DNA of 64,000 bases from Steroidobacter gossypii (GTDB lineage Bacteria > Pseudomonadota > Gammaproteobacteria > Steroidobacterales > Steroidobacteraceae). Position 1 is the stretch's first letter; every line of letters begins with the position of its first letter. The notes beneath the pieces were generated by a model. That model did no database searches. It had not been told where the DNA came from and worked only from the letters and a program-made list of their open reading frames with translations. Location: positions 992,001-1,056,000 of the forward strand of contig NZ_JAEVLS010000001.1 of the NCBI RefSeq assembly GCF_016801985.1, read 5' to 3'. The translations under genes were made by a program, and so were the position numbers. Below, piece by piece: positions 28,217 through 36,979 of the stretch.

Positions 28217-29968
28217 ATGCCCCATCAATCCGATCTGATTGCACTCATCGCCATGGGCTTCGTGCTGGCCATGAGCTTCGGCTTTCTGGCCTCCAAGCTG
28301 CGCATGCCGCCGCTGGTGGGCTATCTGGTCGCCGGCATTGCGATCGGGCCGTTCACGCCGGGCTTCGTGGCGGATGCCGGGCTTGCCGGGCAGCTGGCCG
28401 AGATCGGAGTGATCCTGTTGATGTTCGGCGTCGGCCTGCACTTTTCCATCGATGCGCTGCTCAAGGTGCGGAACATCGCGTTGCCCGGGGCGGTCGCCCA
28501 GATCGGCGTGGCAACTTTGATCGGCGTGGGATTGGCGCGCTGGTGGGGCTGGAGCACGGCCAGTGGTGTGGTGTTCGGGCTGGCGTTGTCGGTGGCGAGC
28601 ACCGTCGTATTGTTGCGAGCCCTCGAGCAACGCAACGAACTGGATACCGAGCAGGGCCGGATCGCGGTCGGTTGGTTGATCGTCGAGGACCTGGCCATGG
28701 TGCTGGCGCTGGTGTTTCTGCCCGCACTGGCGAACACCGGCGAGGGCGCGCGCGAGAGCAGTCTGCTTGCCAGCCTGGGCGTGACGACGGTGAAGGTCGC
28801 CATGTTTGTCGCCGTCATGATGGTCGGCGGTCGGCGGGTGGTGCCCTGGGTGCTGCTGCAGGTGGCACGCACGGGCTCGCGAGAGCTATTTACGTTGGCG
28901 GTATTGGCGATCGCGTTGGGCATCGCGTACGGATCGGCGGTGCTGTTCGACGTGTCGTTCGCGCTCGGCGCATTCTTCGCGGGTGTGATGCTGGCCGAGT
29001 CGGATCTCAGTCATCAGGCGGCCGAGAATTCGTTGCCGCTGCAGGATGCGTTCGCCGTCATGTTCTTCGTATCGGTGGGCATGCTGTTCGATCCCTGGGT
29101 GATCGTGCAGCAGCCACTGCAGTTGCTGGGCGTGATGTTCATCGTTCTGATCGGCAAGTCGGTGGCGGCCTTCGCCATCGTGCTGGCGTTTGGCTATGCG
29201 GTACGCACCGCGCTGACCATTTCAGCGTCGCTGGCGCAGATCGGCGAGTTCTCGTTCATTCTCGCCGGACTCGGCGTGCTGCTTGGCTTGCTGCCACCGG
29301 AAGGGCGGGATTTGATCCTGGCCGGCGCGCTGTTGTCGATCACCTTGAATCCTCTCGCGTTCGCGACCATCGAGCCGATCGCGCGCTGGTTCAACGAGCG
29401 GCCGGACCTGCTCGCGTTCTTGCGCAGGGAGAGCAAGCGCACGACGCTCGCTGCGGAGAGCAAGGTGTCGGCCTTGCGCAATCACGCAGTGATCGTCGGC
29501 TATGGCCGCGTCGGTAGCGTGGTCGGTCACGGCCTGCAGGCGCAAGGCCTCGAGTTCGTGGTGATCGAGATGAGTCGCCGCGTCGTCGAGCAACTGCGGG
29601 AAGACAAGATCACCGCCGTGTACGGCGACGCCACCGCGCATGGCGTTTTGGAGCTGGCGCAGATCCAACACGCGCGGCTGCTCGTGATCGCTTCACCCGA
29701 TGGCTTTCATGCCCGGCGCATCCTCGAGCTTGCTCGGGCCAAGAATCCGAAGATCGCCATCGTGGTCCGCACTCACAGCTCCAGCGAGCTGAAATATCTC
29801 ATCCGCCAGGGCGTCGATCGCGCCGTGATGGGTGAGCTCGAGCTCGCCCTGGAAATGACCGACTATGCGCTGCGCAGCCTCGGCGTCTCCGAAGAACGCT
29901 GCAAGCTCCTCACACAATGGCTGCGGAACGAAGGCGTCGCCGGCAACCCGAAAGATCCGGGCGCTTGA
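28217..29968 (+). CDS. ybaL: Kef/YbaL-type monovalent cation:proton antiporter with TrkA-N domain
   Basis: A 583-residue CPA2-family transporter. About 12 transmembrane helices (1-385) include PPLVGYLVAGIAIGPFTPG, LMFGVGLHFSIDALL and LALSVASTVVLLRAL, followed by a cytoplasmic NAD-binding RCK domain with the Rossmann motif HAVIVGYGRVGSVVG and TAVYGDATAHGVLE. The architecture matches KefB/KefC/YbaL; the overall order fits YbaL best. These proteins exchange potassium or sodium for protons and are gated by nucleotides or thiol adducts. Standing opposite an OsmC gene is suggestive of electrophile or oxidative stress, which is inference. Confidence 0.92.
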   Translation: MPHQSDLIALIAMGFVLAMSFGFLASKLRMPPLVGYLVAGIAIGPFTPGFVADAGLAGQLAEIGVILLMFGVGLHFSIDALLKVRNIALPGAVAQIGVATLIGVGLARWWGWSTASGVVFGLALSVASTVVLLRALEQRNELDTEQGRIAVGWLIVEDLAMVLALVFLPALANTGEGARESSLLASLGVTTVKVAMFVAVMMVGGRRVVPWVLLQVARTGSRELFTLAVLAIALGIAYGSAVLFDVSFALGAFFAGVMLAESDLSHQAAENSLPLQDAFAVMFFVSVGMLFDPWVIVQQPLQLLGVMFIVLIGKSVAAFAIVLAFGYAVRTALTISASLAQIGEFSFILAGLGVLLGLLPPEGRDLILAGALLSITLNPLAFATIEPIARWFNERPDLLAFLRRESKRTTLAAESKVSALRNHAVIVGYGRVGSVVGHGLQAQGLEFVVIEMSRRVVEQLREDKITAVYGDATAHGVLELAQIQHARLLVIASPDGFHARRILELARAKNPKIAIVVRTHSSSELKYLIRQGVDRAVMGELELALEMTDYALRSLGVSEERCKLLTQWLRNEGVAGNPKDPGA

Positions 29969-29971
29969 GCC

Positions 29972-31381
29972 TCAGCGCAGGATGGCGTGCAGAATGATGG
30001 CGGGGAGCATGGTGAACAACCCGGAAAGGGCGATGGAGATAACCACCAGCAAGTAGATCGCGACGCTCAGTAAGCAAACGACGAGGGCGCCGACCAGCAC
30101 GATGAGCAATTGTTGCCACACAGGCGTGGCGCGAGGCGCGGCGAGAGTGACCGTTGCGCCCATCCGAGCAAGCGCCTTGAGGCGCTTGTCATAGGCGGGA
30201 TACATCGGCAGCGCCGAGCCGCTGAGCAATCCGCCGCGACCGGAGCTCCTGGCGACGAGCATGTGAGAGCACCAGGCAGGGAAGTCGCTGCCGTCGCCTA
30301 TGTAGCGGATTGCGTCGCCGAGAGCTTGAGGATCGCGGGTGAGCTGAACCGCGATCGCGTCGGCCAGATATTTGCGACGACGCCAGACCAGGGCGAGCAG
30401 GGGCTCCAGAAAGACGCTGCTGACCAGTCCGCCGAAAAACCCGCCGATCACGATAGGCCCATACAAAGGCATGCGAAGCCGTTCGCGCCAGGTGAGTTTG
30501 CCGGAATTGTGACTTCCGGAAGAACGCGATGTTTGCGCATGACCGAAGGGATTGGTCAGGTCGAGGATCAAACGAGCGTCGGCGCTCGACGCGCCCGGCT
30601 TCAACGCTTCGCGGAGCGTTTGCCACAAGCGCGTCCACGCCGGAGGATCGACGATGCCGTCGCTGAGTCGGGCGACGAAACCGAACAAGCTCAACGTCTG
30701 CGCGACGCGCATCCCTTGCACGACGTCGCCATTGGCAATGAGCCCGATGAGATGTCCCGCCACCGCCTGCATTTGCGCCCGGTTGAGCCTGTCCAACAGC
30801 CCCGTGGAAACCAGCACCGTCACGCTTTCATCATCCGGTCCGTACACGGCAGCATTGACGCCGGCGCTTTCGATGATCGCCACCTTCGGCACTTTGATGT
30901 TGGCGGCGATGGCCATCTCGGCGACTACGTTTGCGAGTCGCTGTTCCGCGAGCACGCTTTGGTTCGGTGAGCGCAACGCGAGCTCCTGTGCGCCGCTCGC
31001 TTCCGCCTCGCGCACGATTCGCTTCAGCGTCATGAGGACGAGGAACACGGCTACCAGGCCTGGCAGCGCCGCGACGAATGCGAGATACAGCCAGCTGCTG
31101 ATCGGCTGGCTCTCGATGTTTTCGCTGATGGAGTCCAGCGTCTGCAGCACCGCGCCGAGCAGATCGGGCATGGGCACGATCAGGTTCACCAGGTCGAGCA
31201 GCAGCCCGAGCAGCGCATAGAACAGCGGTGAGGTCAGCGTGGCCACGACGAAGGCGAGGATGGCGATACCGACCCCTGCGATCGCGCTCACCTGCCATGC
31301 GGCGCGGCGATGCCGAGCGATCGCCGCAAAGAAACATTCGCGCTCCTGCGCCGTCCAGACAGGCAGCTCGACGGCGACCAT
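29972..31381 (-). CDS. M48-like integral membrane protein with lost zinc motif
   Basis: A protein of about 469 residues with transmembrane segments near residues 30-80, 100-125, 305-330 and 440-468. The middle follows the HtpX/M48 peptidase pattern: PKVAIIESAGVNAAVYGPDDE, VTVLVSTGLLDRL, then QAVAGHLIGLIANGD where active enzymes have HExxH, and WRRRKYLADAIAVQLTRDP where active enzymes have a Glu before the YxADA stretch. His is kept but Glu, the second His and the third ligand are changed, so it should be inactive as a zinc peptidase. It begins just past the glpK stop codon (GGAG inside the end of glpK precedes ATG 31381). I chose this start over an in-frame upstream one that lies inside glpK. 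Confidence 0.8.
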   Translation of the reverse strand: MVAVELPVWTAQERECFFAAIARHRRAAWQVSAIAGVGIAILAFVVATLTSPLFYALLGLLLDLVNLIVPMPDLLGAVLQTLDSISENIESQPISSWLYLAFVAALPGLVAVFLVLMTLKRIVREAEASGAQELALRSPNQSVLAEQRLANVVAEMAIAANIKVPKVAIIESAGVNAAVYGPDDESVTVLVSTGLLDRLNRAQMQAVAGHLIGLIANGDVVQGMRVAQTLSLFGFVARLSDGIVDPPAWTRLWQTLREALKPGASSADARLILDLTNPFGHAQTSRSSGSHNSGKLTWRERLRMPLYGPIVIGGFFGGLVSSVFLEPLLALVWRRRKYLADAIAVQLTRDPQALGDAIRYIGDGSDFPAWCSHMLVARSSGRGGLLSGSALPMYPAYDKRLKALARMGATVTLAAPRATPVWQQLLIVLVGALVVCLLSVAIYLLVVISIALSGLFTMLPAIILHAILR

Positions 31382-31382
31382 G

Positions 31383-32882
31383 TCACTCCACCCAGTTGAA
31401 CGAGCGCGTGACTGCCTTCTGCCAGGAGGCATACAGCCGGCCGCGATCTTCCTTGGTCATGCGGGGCCGCCAGGTGTGCGACACACCCCAGTTGCCGCGC
31501 AGCTCGTCAATGCTCTTCCAATAGCCCAACGCCAGGCCGGCGGCGTAAGCCGCACCGAGCGCCGTGGTCTCTGTCACTTGGGGCCGCACCACACTCACAT
31601 CCAGAATATCTGCCTGAAACTGCATCAACAGATCGTTCACGACCATGCCGCCGTCCACTCGCAGCTCCTGCAATGGAATGCGGGAGTCTTGCTCCATCGC
31701 TGCCACCACATCCCTTGTTTGATACGCCGTGGCTTCGAGCGCCGCACGTGCGATATGCCCACGATTCGCGTAGCGCGTGAGGCCGGCGATCACGCCGCGA
31801 GCGTGATCCTTCCAGTACGGCGCATACAGGCCGCTGAACGCCGGCACGACGTAAACATCGCCGTTGTCCCGCACACTCGCAGCAAGCGCCTCGACTTCGC
31901 CGCTGCTGCGGATCAAGCCCAGGTTGTCTCGCAGCCATTGCACCAGGGCGCCGGCAATGGCTATCGATCCTTCCAACGCAAAACGCGCCGGATTCCTGCC
32001 AAATTGATAAGCGACCGTGGTCACGAGACCGGCGGCCGAGGACACCGGCTCGGTGCCGGTGTTCATCAGCAGGAAGCATCCGGTGCCGTAGGTGTTCTTC
32101 GCTTCGCCCGGCTCGAAGCAGGTCTGGCCCACCAGCGCCGCCTGCTGATCGCCCAGGATACCGGCGATGGGCACGCCTTTGAGCGGACCGCTGGACACCT
32201 CGCCATAAACCTCGCTGGACGATGCGATTCCGGGCAGCACATTGCGAGGTATCGAAAACGTGCGCAGCAGTTCGTCGTCCCACTGCAGCGAATCGAGCCG
32301 CATCAGCTGCGTACGGCTGGCGTTGGTCACATCGGTAAGGTGCAGGCCGCCGTTGACTCCGCCGGTGAGATTCCATAGCACCCACGTATCCATCGTGCCG
32401 AACAACAAATGGCCCGCTTCAGCCAATGCGCGCGCATTTGGCACATGATCGAGCAGCCATTTGAGTTTCAAGCCGCTGAAGTAGCTGGCGAGCGGCAGAC
32501 CGGTGATGGCGCGGAAGCGATCTTTGCCGCCTTGGCCGGAGAAATACGCGACCAGTGGATCGACACGCGTGTCCTGCCACACCAACGCGTTGTGCAGCGG
32601 CGCCCCGCTGCGGCGATCCCAGATCATCGTGGTCTCACGTTGATTGGTGATGCCGATGGCGACCAGGTCCTTGGCCGTGAGCTTGGCCGCCTTTAACGCC
32701 TCGGCAATCACTGCTTCGGTGTTGCGAGCGATGTCCATGGGCGAATGCTCGACCCAGCCGGGCTGCGGAAAGATCTGTGGATGTTCCTGGTTAGCGCTGG
32801 CGACGATATTGCCGGCTGCATCGAACACGATGAAGCGCGTGCTGGTGGTCCCCTGATCGATGGCGCCGACGAAGGAACTCAT
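31383..32882 (-). CDS. glpK: Glycerol kinase
   Basis: A 499-residue FGGY kinase phosphorylating glycerol to sn-glycerol 3-phosphate. Motifs are [16 protein letters not shown] at the N-terminus, [31 protein letters not shown], the [15 protein letters not shown] phosphate loop and [13 protein letters not shown] with [17 protein letters not shown]. Length and motif order are those of a normal GlpK. Neither glpF nor glpD is adjacent. It lies 12 bp downstream of an unknown 143-aa gene and directly upstream of the M48-like gene, so it is probably part of a four-gene operon headed by the ribbon-helix-helix gene. Confidence 0.96.
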   Translation of the reverse strand: MSSFVGAIDQGTTSTRFIVFDAAGNIVASANQEHPQIFPQPGWVEHSPMDIARNTEAVIAEALKAAKLTAKDLVAIGITNQRETTMIWDRRSGAPLHNALVWQDTRVDPLVAYFSGQGGKDRFRAITGLPLASYFSGLKLKWLLDHVPNARALAEAGHLLFGTMDTWVLWNLTGGVNGGLHLTDVTNASRTQLMRLDSLQWDDELLRTFSIPRNVLPGIASSSEVYGEVSSGPLKGVPIAGILGDQQAALVGQTCFEPGEAKNTYGTGCFLLMNTGTEPVSSAAGLVTTVAYQFGRNPARFALEGSIAIAGALVQWLRDNLGLIRSSGEVEALAASVRDNGDVYVVPAFSGLYAPYWKDHARGVIAGLTRYANRGHIARAALEATAYQTRDVVAAMEQDSRIPLQELRVDGGMVVNDLLMQFQADILDVSVVRPQVTETTALGAAYAAGLALGYWKSIDELRGNWGVSHTWRPRMTKEDRGRLYASWQKAVTRSFNWVE

Positions 32883-32894
32883 GAGCCTCGCTCC

Positions 32895-33326
32895 TCAGAT
32901 AACAGGAAACATGAACACCCGGCGCGCCTCGGCCGATTCGAGCTGCGCCTTGCTGTAAAGGCGGGCGATCGGGCCGTTGCGATGATCCAGCAGCTCCGGA
33001 CGCCGCTGAATCATTTCATCGAAGCTCTCGCCAGGCGACGCACGCAAGCACCGTTCCTCGTTCAGCATCACCAGGTAGGCCCAGGTGATGGTCTCGTGAT
33101 ATTTGCTCGCCGCCCCGACCTTGGCAACATAGCGCTGCAGGTCCTGCCGGAATCTCACCGCGCCTTCGGGAAAGCCGTCGCGCTGCAAGTAGCTCCACGC
33201 GACGCACAGATGCAGGCGATGATCGAACTGCGCTGGATCGAGCGTGCCGCGCTCGAAGGCGAGCAGTGTCTCAGCGATAGTTTCGGCCGAATCGAGCATC
33301 GGGTGCTGGATTGCGGTGCTACCCAT
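32895..33326 (-). CDS. Conserved-looking protein of unknown function (143 aa), coupled to RHH gene
   Basis: I do not assign a function. The protein starts MGSTAIQHPMLDSAETIAE and is soluble and mostly helical. His-rich and aromatic spots look like a binding or active site: FDHRLHLCVAWSYLQRDGFP, KYHETITWAYLVMLNEE. Its ATG overlaps the stop codon of the RHH-like gene (TGATG), showing translational coupling, and glpK follows after 12 bp. The longer open frame reaching 33932 is an artefact across the RHH and RES genes. The coupling suggests the two small proteins work together. Confidence 0.75.
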   Translation of the reverse strand: MGSTAIQHPMLDSAETIAETLLAFERGTLDPAQFDHRLHLCVAWSYLQRDGFPEGAVRFRQDLQRYVAKVGAASKYHETITWAYLVMLNEERCLRASPGESFDEMIQRRPELLDHRNGPIARLYSKAQLESAEARRVFMFPVI

Positions 33327-33634
33327 CAGCGTTTCCTCCCACGTTTGGCGGTCGAGGCCGTACGCTTCGGCGTGGCGCGAGCCACGGCGCGCTCGGACTC
33401 GACCAACTGATGACTGTCGGCGGCGCTCAGCTCCAATCCATAGATCTTCTTCAGCTCGGCGATCTGAGCCAGCGTGGACGCGCTGAAAGCCTGCTGGCCA
33501 TCGAATGCATGCAGCACGATGCCTTCCAGCAAATCGCCCAGCGAGGTGTTCTTGAGCGCCGCCAGAGCCTTGAGCACGCTGAGCAGGCGGGCTTCGATAC
33601 GCACGCCGGTCTGCACGCGGGTGACGATGGTCAC
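33326..33634 (-). CDS. Ribbon-helix-helix-like small DNA-binding protein (GTG start)
   Basis: A 102-residue protein starting with GTG, preceded by AAGGGA. Residues about 10-45 (TGVRIEARLLSVLKALAALK, then NTSLGDLLEGIVLHAF) follow the strand-helix-helix plan of MetJ/Arc repressors and antitoxins. The C-terminus is basic (TPKRTASTAKRGRKR), fitting DNA binding. A perfect 24-bp palindrome lies 20 bp upstream of the start codon, the expected place for autoregulation. The RHH assignment is by pattern, not by search. Confidence 0.7.
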   Translation of the reverse strand: MTIVTRVQTGVRIEARLLSVLKALAALKNTSLGDLLEGIVLHAFDGQQAFSASTLAQIAELKKIYGLELSAADSHQLVESERAVARATPKRTASTAKRGRKR

Positions 33635-33654
33635 TTCGATGTCCCTTGATACCG

Positions 33655-33678
33655 TGGTAACTTGGTACCAAGTTACCA
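33655..33678. promoter_or_regulatory. Perfect 24-bp palindrome, probable operator
   Basis: The half-site TGGTAACTTGGT is followed immediately by its exact reverse complement. It stands 20 bp before the GTG of the RHH-like gene and 34 bp past the end of the RES toxin gene on the same strand. A symmetric site of this length next to an RHH protein suggests a repressor operator, or it could form a hairpin separating the two units. Confidence 0.7.
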
Positions 33679-33712
33679 GTGGACCCCGGGTAGGGCAAGC
33701 CGCGCCGCCGAC

Positions 33713-34429
33713 TCAAGGACCGATAGTGAGATCGACTACGCCCGGCGTGCGCTCGACCGCGACGCGCTGGGAACCGACATCGAGGGTGTAGGTGAGGTAA
33801 CAAACATGCCGCGGGTTGCTGAGCGCTTCTTTCACGAACACCGCCGCGACTTCGGCGGCAGGCAGCCGGGCCGATAGCGTGAGTACGCCGGGTAGAAACG
33901 ACGAGCGCAGTTCCGCGCCGAGCGCCTGGCAACGCGTGTAATTGATGGGATCGAGCAGCGTCGGGTCGGTTTCACAGCGCGCGCGCAGATCCACGAGCGA
34001 AGCCCCGCAGTGAACCAGATGCACGCGCCGCTCCTGCACGACGGGCTCGCTACTGACGCGAGCTGCTTCGCTCGCCAATGTATTCAAACGAAAGTGGTGA
34101 ACGGTCTCGTGGATGGTCGCGAGCAGCGAGCGCGCGCCATACCACACACCATAGGAACCGGCGGAATAGCGCGAAGCGGATGGATGATCGAACGGCCACT
34201 GAATGGCGGTCACGATGGGATCGTAAGTCGCAGCGTCGTCGAATGGCCGGGTAATGATGGGCTGCGGCTCGCGGGTCGGCTTGGTGGCCATTTCGTGCTC
34301 GATGAGCACTGGCACCGCCGCGGCATCGTCGACCAGTTCCTGAAAGATATCGATGCTGGCGCGCAGGCTCACGATATTGCGATGCCAGTCGCCGCGCGCA
34401 TCCTCGGTGACTTTATAGCTCTCGCTCAC
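33713..34429 (-). CDS. RES-domain toxin of an Xre/RES toxin-antitoxin pair
   Basis: A 238-residue protein with the RES fold. The Arg of the fold is in SASRYSAGSYGVWYGAR, the Glu in LLATIHETVHHFRLN, and the conserved Ser region is near LTLSARLPAAEVA. RES toxins characterised elsewhere degrade NAD+ or transfer ADP-ribose. The start is GTG only 3 nt past the antitoxin's stop codon, with no separate ribosome site, so toxin output is coupled to antitoxin translation. The N-terminal 60 residues (with a YKVTEDARGDWHRNIVSLR stretch) extend beyond the core domain. Confidence 0.88.
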   Translation of the reverse strand: MSESYKVTEDARGDWHRNIVSLRASIDIFQELVDDAAAVPVLIEHEMATKPTREPQPIITRPFDDAATYDPIVTAIQWPFDHPSASRYSAGSYGVWYGARSLLATIHETVHHFRLNTLASEAARVSSEPVVQERRVHLVHCGASLVDLRARCETDPTLLDPINYTRCQALGAELRSSFLPGVLTLSARLPAAEVAAVFVKEALSNPRHVCYLTYTLDVGSQRVAVERTPGVVDLTIGP

Positions 34430-34432
34430 GCG

Positions 34433-34837
34433 TCACTGGCCGCGCATCACGTCCAGGGTGCCGCGCACCAGCGCGAGCCCCGGCAATCCATATTGTTTGA
34501 CCACGTCGATGGGCGTGTGGCCGCCGAACTTGCTGTTACGGGCCGACATCCAGCCGTGCGCCAGCGCGTCGTTGCGGGGATAGAGCAGCTTGAGGGATTT
34601 GTGAATGCCGAGCAGATGCCCGGCGCGATCCATGAGATCCCGATTCGGCGCCAGCGGCTCGCCCTGTGCATAGCGCTGCAGGGCCGAGCGATTCTCGCTG
34701 GACATGCCGAGCAAGGCCAGCCGATCGGCGGTGCTCAACTGCCAGAGATCGAACAGTTTGGTCAGCGCGCCGGCCAGCACTACGCGCCGCTCTCGATTCG
34801 GTACCGCTGGAACGACCAGCTCGGGTTGCATGCCCAT
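34433..34837 (-). CDS. Xre/MbcA/ParS-type antitoxin
   Basis: A protein of about 134 residues immediately upstream of the RES toxin. The middle is a helix-turn-helix-like region (LTKLFDLWQLSTADRLALLG), and the C-terminal toxin-binding domain shows the family pattern: NRDLMDRAGHLLGIHKSLKL, ARNSKFGGHTPIDVV and GLPGLALVRGTLDVMRGQ. I start at the ATG at 34837 (MGMQPELVVPAVPNRERR), with GGAG upstream. The frame is open to 34960, but that part is not protein-like. These antitoxins neutralise the toxin and repress the operon. Confidence 0.87.
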   Translation of the reverse strand: MGMQPELVVPAVPNRERRVVLAGALTKLFDLWQLSTADRLALLGMSSENRSALQRYAQGEPLAPNRDLMDRAGHLLGIHKSLKLLYPRNDALAHGWMSARNSKFGGHTPIDVVKQYGLPGLALVRGTLDVMRGQ

Positions 34838-34984
34838 AAAGGGTGTGGCTCCGGAGGGTTGAGCCGGAAACCTGTAGCACTTCACACGTCTGTGCGTATA
34901 GCTATCACATGTCGTTCTCGAAGTCGATGACCAGGCTCGTGGGAAGCGCCCGACGTGCAACCGCCGGGCGCGTTTGAACAGGGC

Positions 34985-36892
34985 TTACCAGGCGATGCCG
35001 TAGTCCTCGCCGTGATACGCGGCCGCGCCCCAGAAGGTGCCGTGCCTGGCGTCGATCTGGATGGCGGTGATCGGGCCGGAATTGTTGGCTGTGAACTCCA
35101 GCTTATAACCCTTGCGGATCAGCTCGTTGCGCACCCACTCCGGCACCGAGCTGGTGAGCGTCATCCGGCCGGGAATGGACTCGTGCGAGCCGAACGAATC
35201 GCGCAGCTGATAGCTGGTGAAGTTCGCGCCTTCGGCCGCTTCCTGGGGCGTCATGCCGAACTCCACTACGTTCAAAAAGAACTGCAGCAGGTTCTGCTCC
35301 TGGGTGTCGCCACCCTGTACGGCGAACGCGAGGTACGGCTTGCCATCCTTGAGCGCCATCGACGGCGTCAGCGTCGCGCGCGGACGCTTGCCGGGCGCGA
35401 CCACGTTGAACGGATTGTCGGCCGGATCGAGCACGAAGCTCTGCATGCGCTGGCTCATGCCAATGCCGGTCTTGCCCGCAATGGTAGCCGGCAGCCAGCC
35501 GCCGCTGGGCGTGACCGACACCACCCAACCTTCTTTGTCGACGGCCTCGACCGTGGTCGTGCCGAGCCGAAAGGTGCGATCGAATTCGGCCAGCGCGGTC
35601 GGACTCCACTGATTCGGATTTGTTTTGTCTTTGCCGGGCTTGACAGTGCGCCACGCCTCCAGCTGCGCCTTGAAAGGATTGCTGTCGCCCTGGAACGGAT
35701 ACGGATCCCCGGGTCGCATGTCGGGATCGTTGCGATCTTCTTTGATCAGCTTGGCGCGTTCGCGCGCGTACTCCTTGGACAACAATCCTTTGATGGGCTC
35801 TTCGGGCGGGAAGCGTGAATCGCCATAGTAGAAGTCACGATCGGCGAAGGCGAGATTCATCGCCTGATACACCGTGTGGATGTAACGCGCGCTGTTGTAA
35901 CCCATGGCGCGCAGATCGAAGTTCTCCAGGATGTTCAGGGCCTGCAGCATCGACGGGCCCTGCACCCAGTGGGTGAGCTTGTAGACCTCGATGCCTTTGT
36001 AGTTGGTGCTCACCGGCTCTTCCAGATACACCTTCCAATTGGCCAGATCTTCCGGTGTATGCAGTCCGCCGAGCTCCTGCGAGCCGCGCGCGAACTCTTT
36101 GGCGATGTCGCCTTTATAAAAACGATCGTAGGCGGCCATGATGGCCTGCTTGCGATTCTTGCCGGCCTTGCGAGCCTTGGCCTCGGCCTCGACCAGCTTG
36201 CGCAAGGTGGCGGCCAGTTCGGGTTGACGGAATATCTCGCCCGGTTCCGGACCGACGCGCGAATAGCCCGGCAGCGGCTTGCCGTCCTTGCCTTCGTGAA
36301 CCAGGAACGTGCGGCGCGACTCGGGCCACTTGCGCAGTTCGTCCTGCCATTTCTCGATCAAGTCGGCGGTCTGCGCTTCGATGGGATAACCGTCGGCCAG
36401 TTCGATCGCGGGCGCCAGCACGTCGGCGAGGCTGAGCTTTCCGTACTCCGCCAGCATCACCATGATGCCGCCCGGCGTGCCTGGCGTGACCGCCGCGAGC
36501 GGGCCGAACTCCGGTGGATATTCCATGCCTTTGGAACGATAGAACTCGGGTGTCGCCCCGGTCGGCGCCACGCCCAGCGCATTCACGCCGATGACTTTGC
36601 GAGTGTGCGGGTTATAGATGAGCGCTTGCGTTTCGCCACCCCAGCTCAACACATCCCACATCGTCGAGGTCGCGGCGATCATGGCGCACGCAGCGTCGAC
36701 GGCGTTGCCTCCCTGCATGAAGATCCGCGCGCCGGCAGTGGCAGCCAGCGGCTTGCCGGTGACAGCGACCCAGTGCTGGCCGTGCAAAGGCGGCTTGACG
36801 GTTTTAGCCTGCGACGGCGAGGCCGTCACTGCGATGCAGGCCACCAGCACGGCGGCCAGCCGGGAACGGGCCAGGAGAAAACGAGAAGGCAT
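34985..36892 (-). CDS. ggt: Gamma-glutamyltransferase (Ntn hydrolase)
   Basis: A periplasmic enzyme of about 635 residues that moves or hydrolyses gamma-glutamyl groups, as in glutathione salvage. The ATG at 36892 starts a clear signal peptide (MPSRFLLARSRLAAVLVACI); the frame is open to 36922. N-terminal motifs: ARIFMQGGNAVDAACAMIAA and FGPLAAVTPGTPGGIMVML. The self-cleavage site is in LGTTTVEAVDKEGWVVSVTP: the catalytic Thr pair is kept, while the His normally following (TTH) is Thr. Late motifs ARATLTPSMALKDGKP and AVQGGDTQEQNLLQF are present. It lies downstream of the TonB receptor with 87 bp between. Confidence 0.9.
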   Translation of the reverse strand: MPSRFLLARSRLAAVLVACIAVTASPSQAKTVKPPLHGQHWVAVTGKPLAATAGARIFMQGGNAVDAACAMIAATSTMWDVLSWGGETQALIYNPHTRKVIGVNALGVAPTGATPEFYRSKGMEYPPEFGPLAAVTPGTPGGIMVMLAEYGKLSLADVLAPAIELADGYPIEAQTADLIEKWQDELRKWPESRRTFLVHEGKDGKPLPGYSRVGPEPGEIFRQPELAATLRKLVEAEAKARKAGKNRKQAIMAAYDRFYKGDIAKEFARGSQELGGLHTPEDLANWKVYLEEPVSTNYKGIEVYKLTHWVQGPSMLQALNILENFDLRAMGYNSARYIHTVYQAMNLAFADRDFYYGDSRFPPEEPIKGLLSKEYARERAKLIKEDRNDPDMRPGDPYPFQGDSNPFKAQLEAWRTVKPGKDKTNPNQWSPTALAEFDRTFRLGTTTVEAVDKEGWVVSVTPSGGWLPATIAGKTGIGMSQRMQSFVLDPADNPFNVVAPGKRPRATLTPSMALKDGKPYLAFAVQGGDTQEQNLLQFFLNVVEFGMTPQEAAEGANFTSYQLRDSFGSHESIPGRMTLTSSVPEWVRNELIRKGYKLEFTANNSGPITAIQIDARHGTFWGAAAYHGEDYGIAW

Positions 36893-36932
36893 CGTGACCG
36901 TACCTGTCGACTGACGGGGCACGGATCTTAGC

Positions 36933-36966
36933 GCGAGCGGCGGCGGACTCGCGCGCCGCCGCTCGC
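36933..36966 (-). terminator. Strong 13-bp stem-loop between TonB receptor and ggt
   Basis: Arms GCGAGCGGCGGCG and CGCCGCCGCTCGC enclose an 8-base loop, right after the receptor stop codon. There is no T run on either strand, so it may be an RNA-stability or attenuating hairpin more than a classic terminator. Confidence 0.55.
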
Positions 36967-36979
36967 TGATCGAATCGCC

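Noticed and set aside
33326-33932. Upstream extension of the 143-aa gene to a 345-aa protein
   Set aside because: The extension overlaps the RHH-like gene and part of the RES gene in another frame, and the ATG at 33326 has a coupled start.
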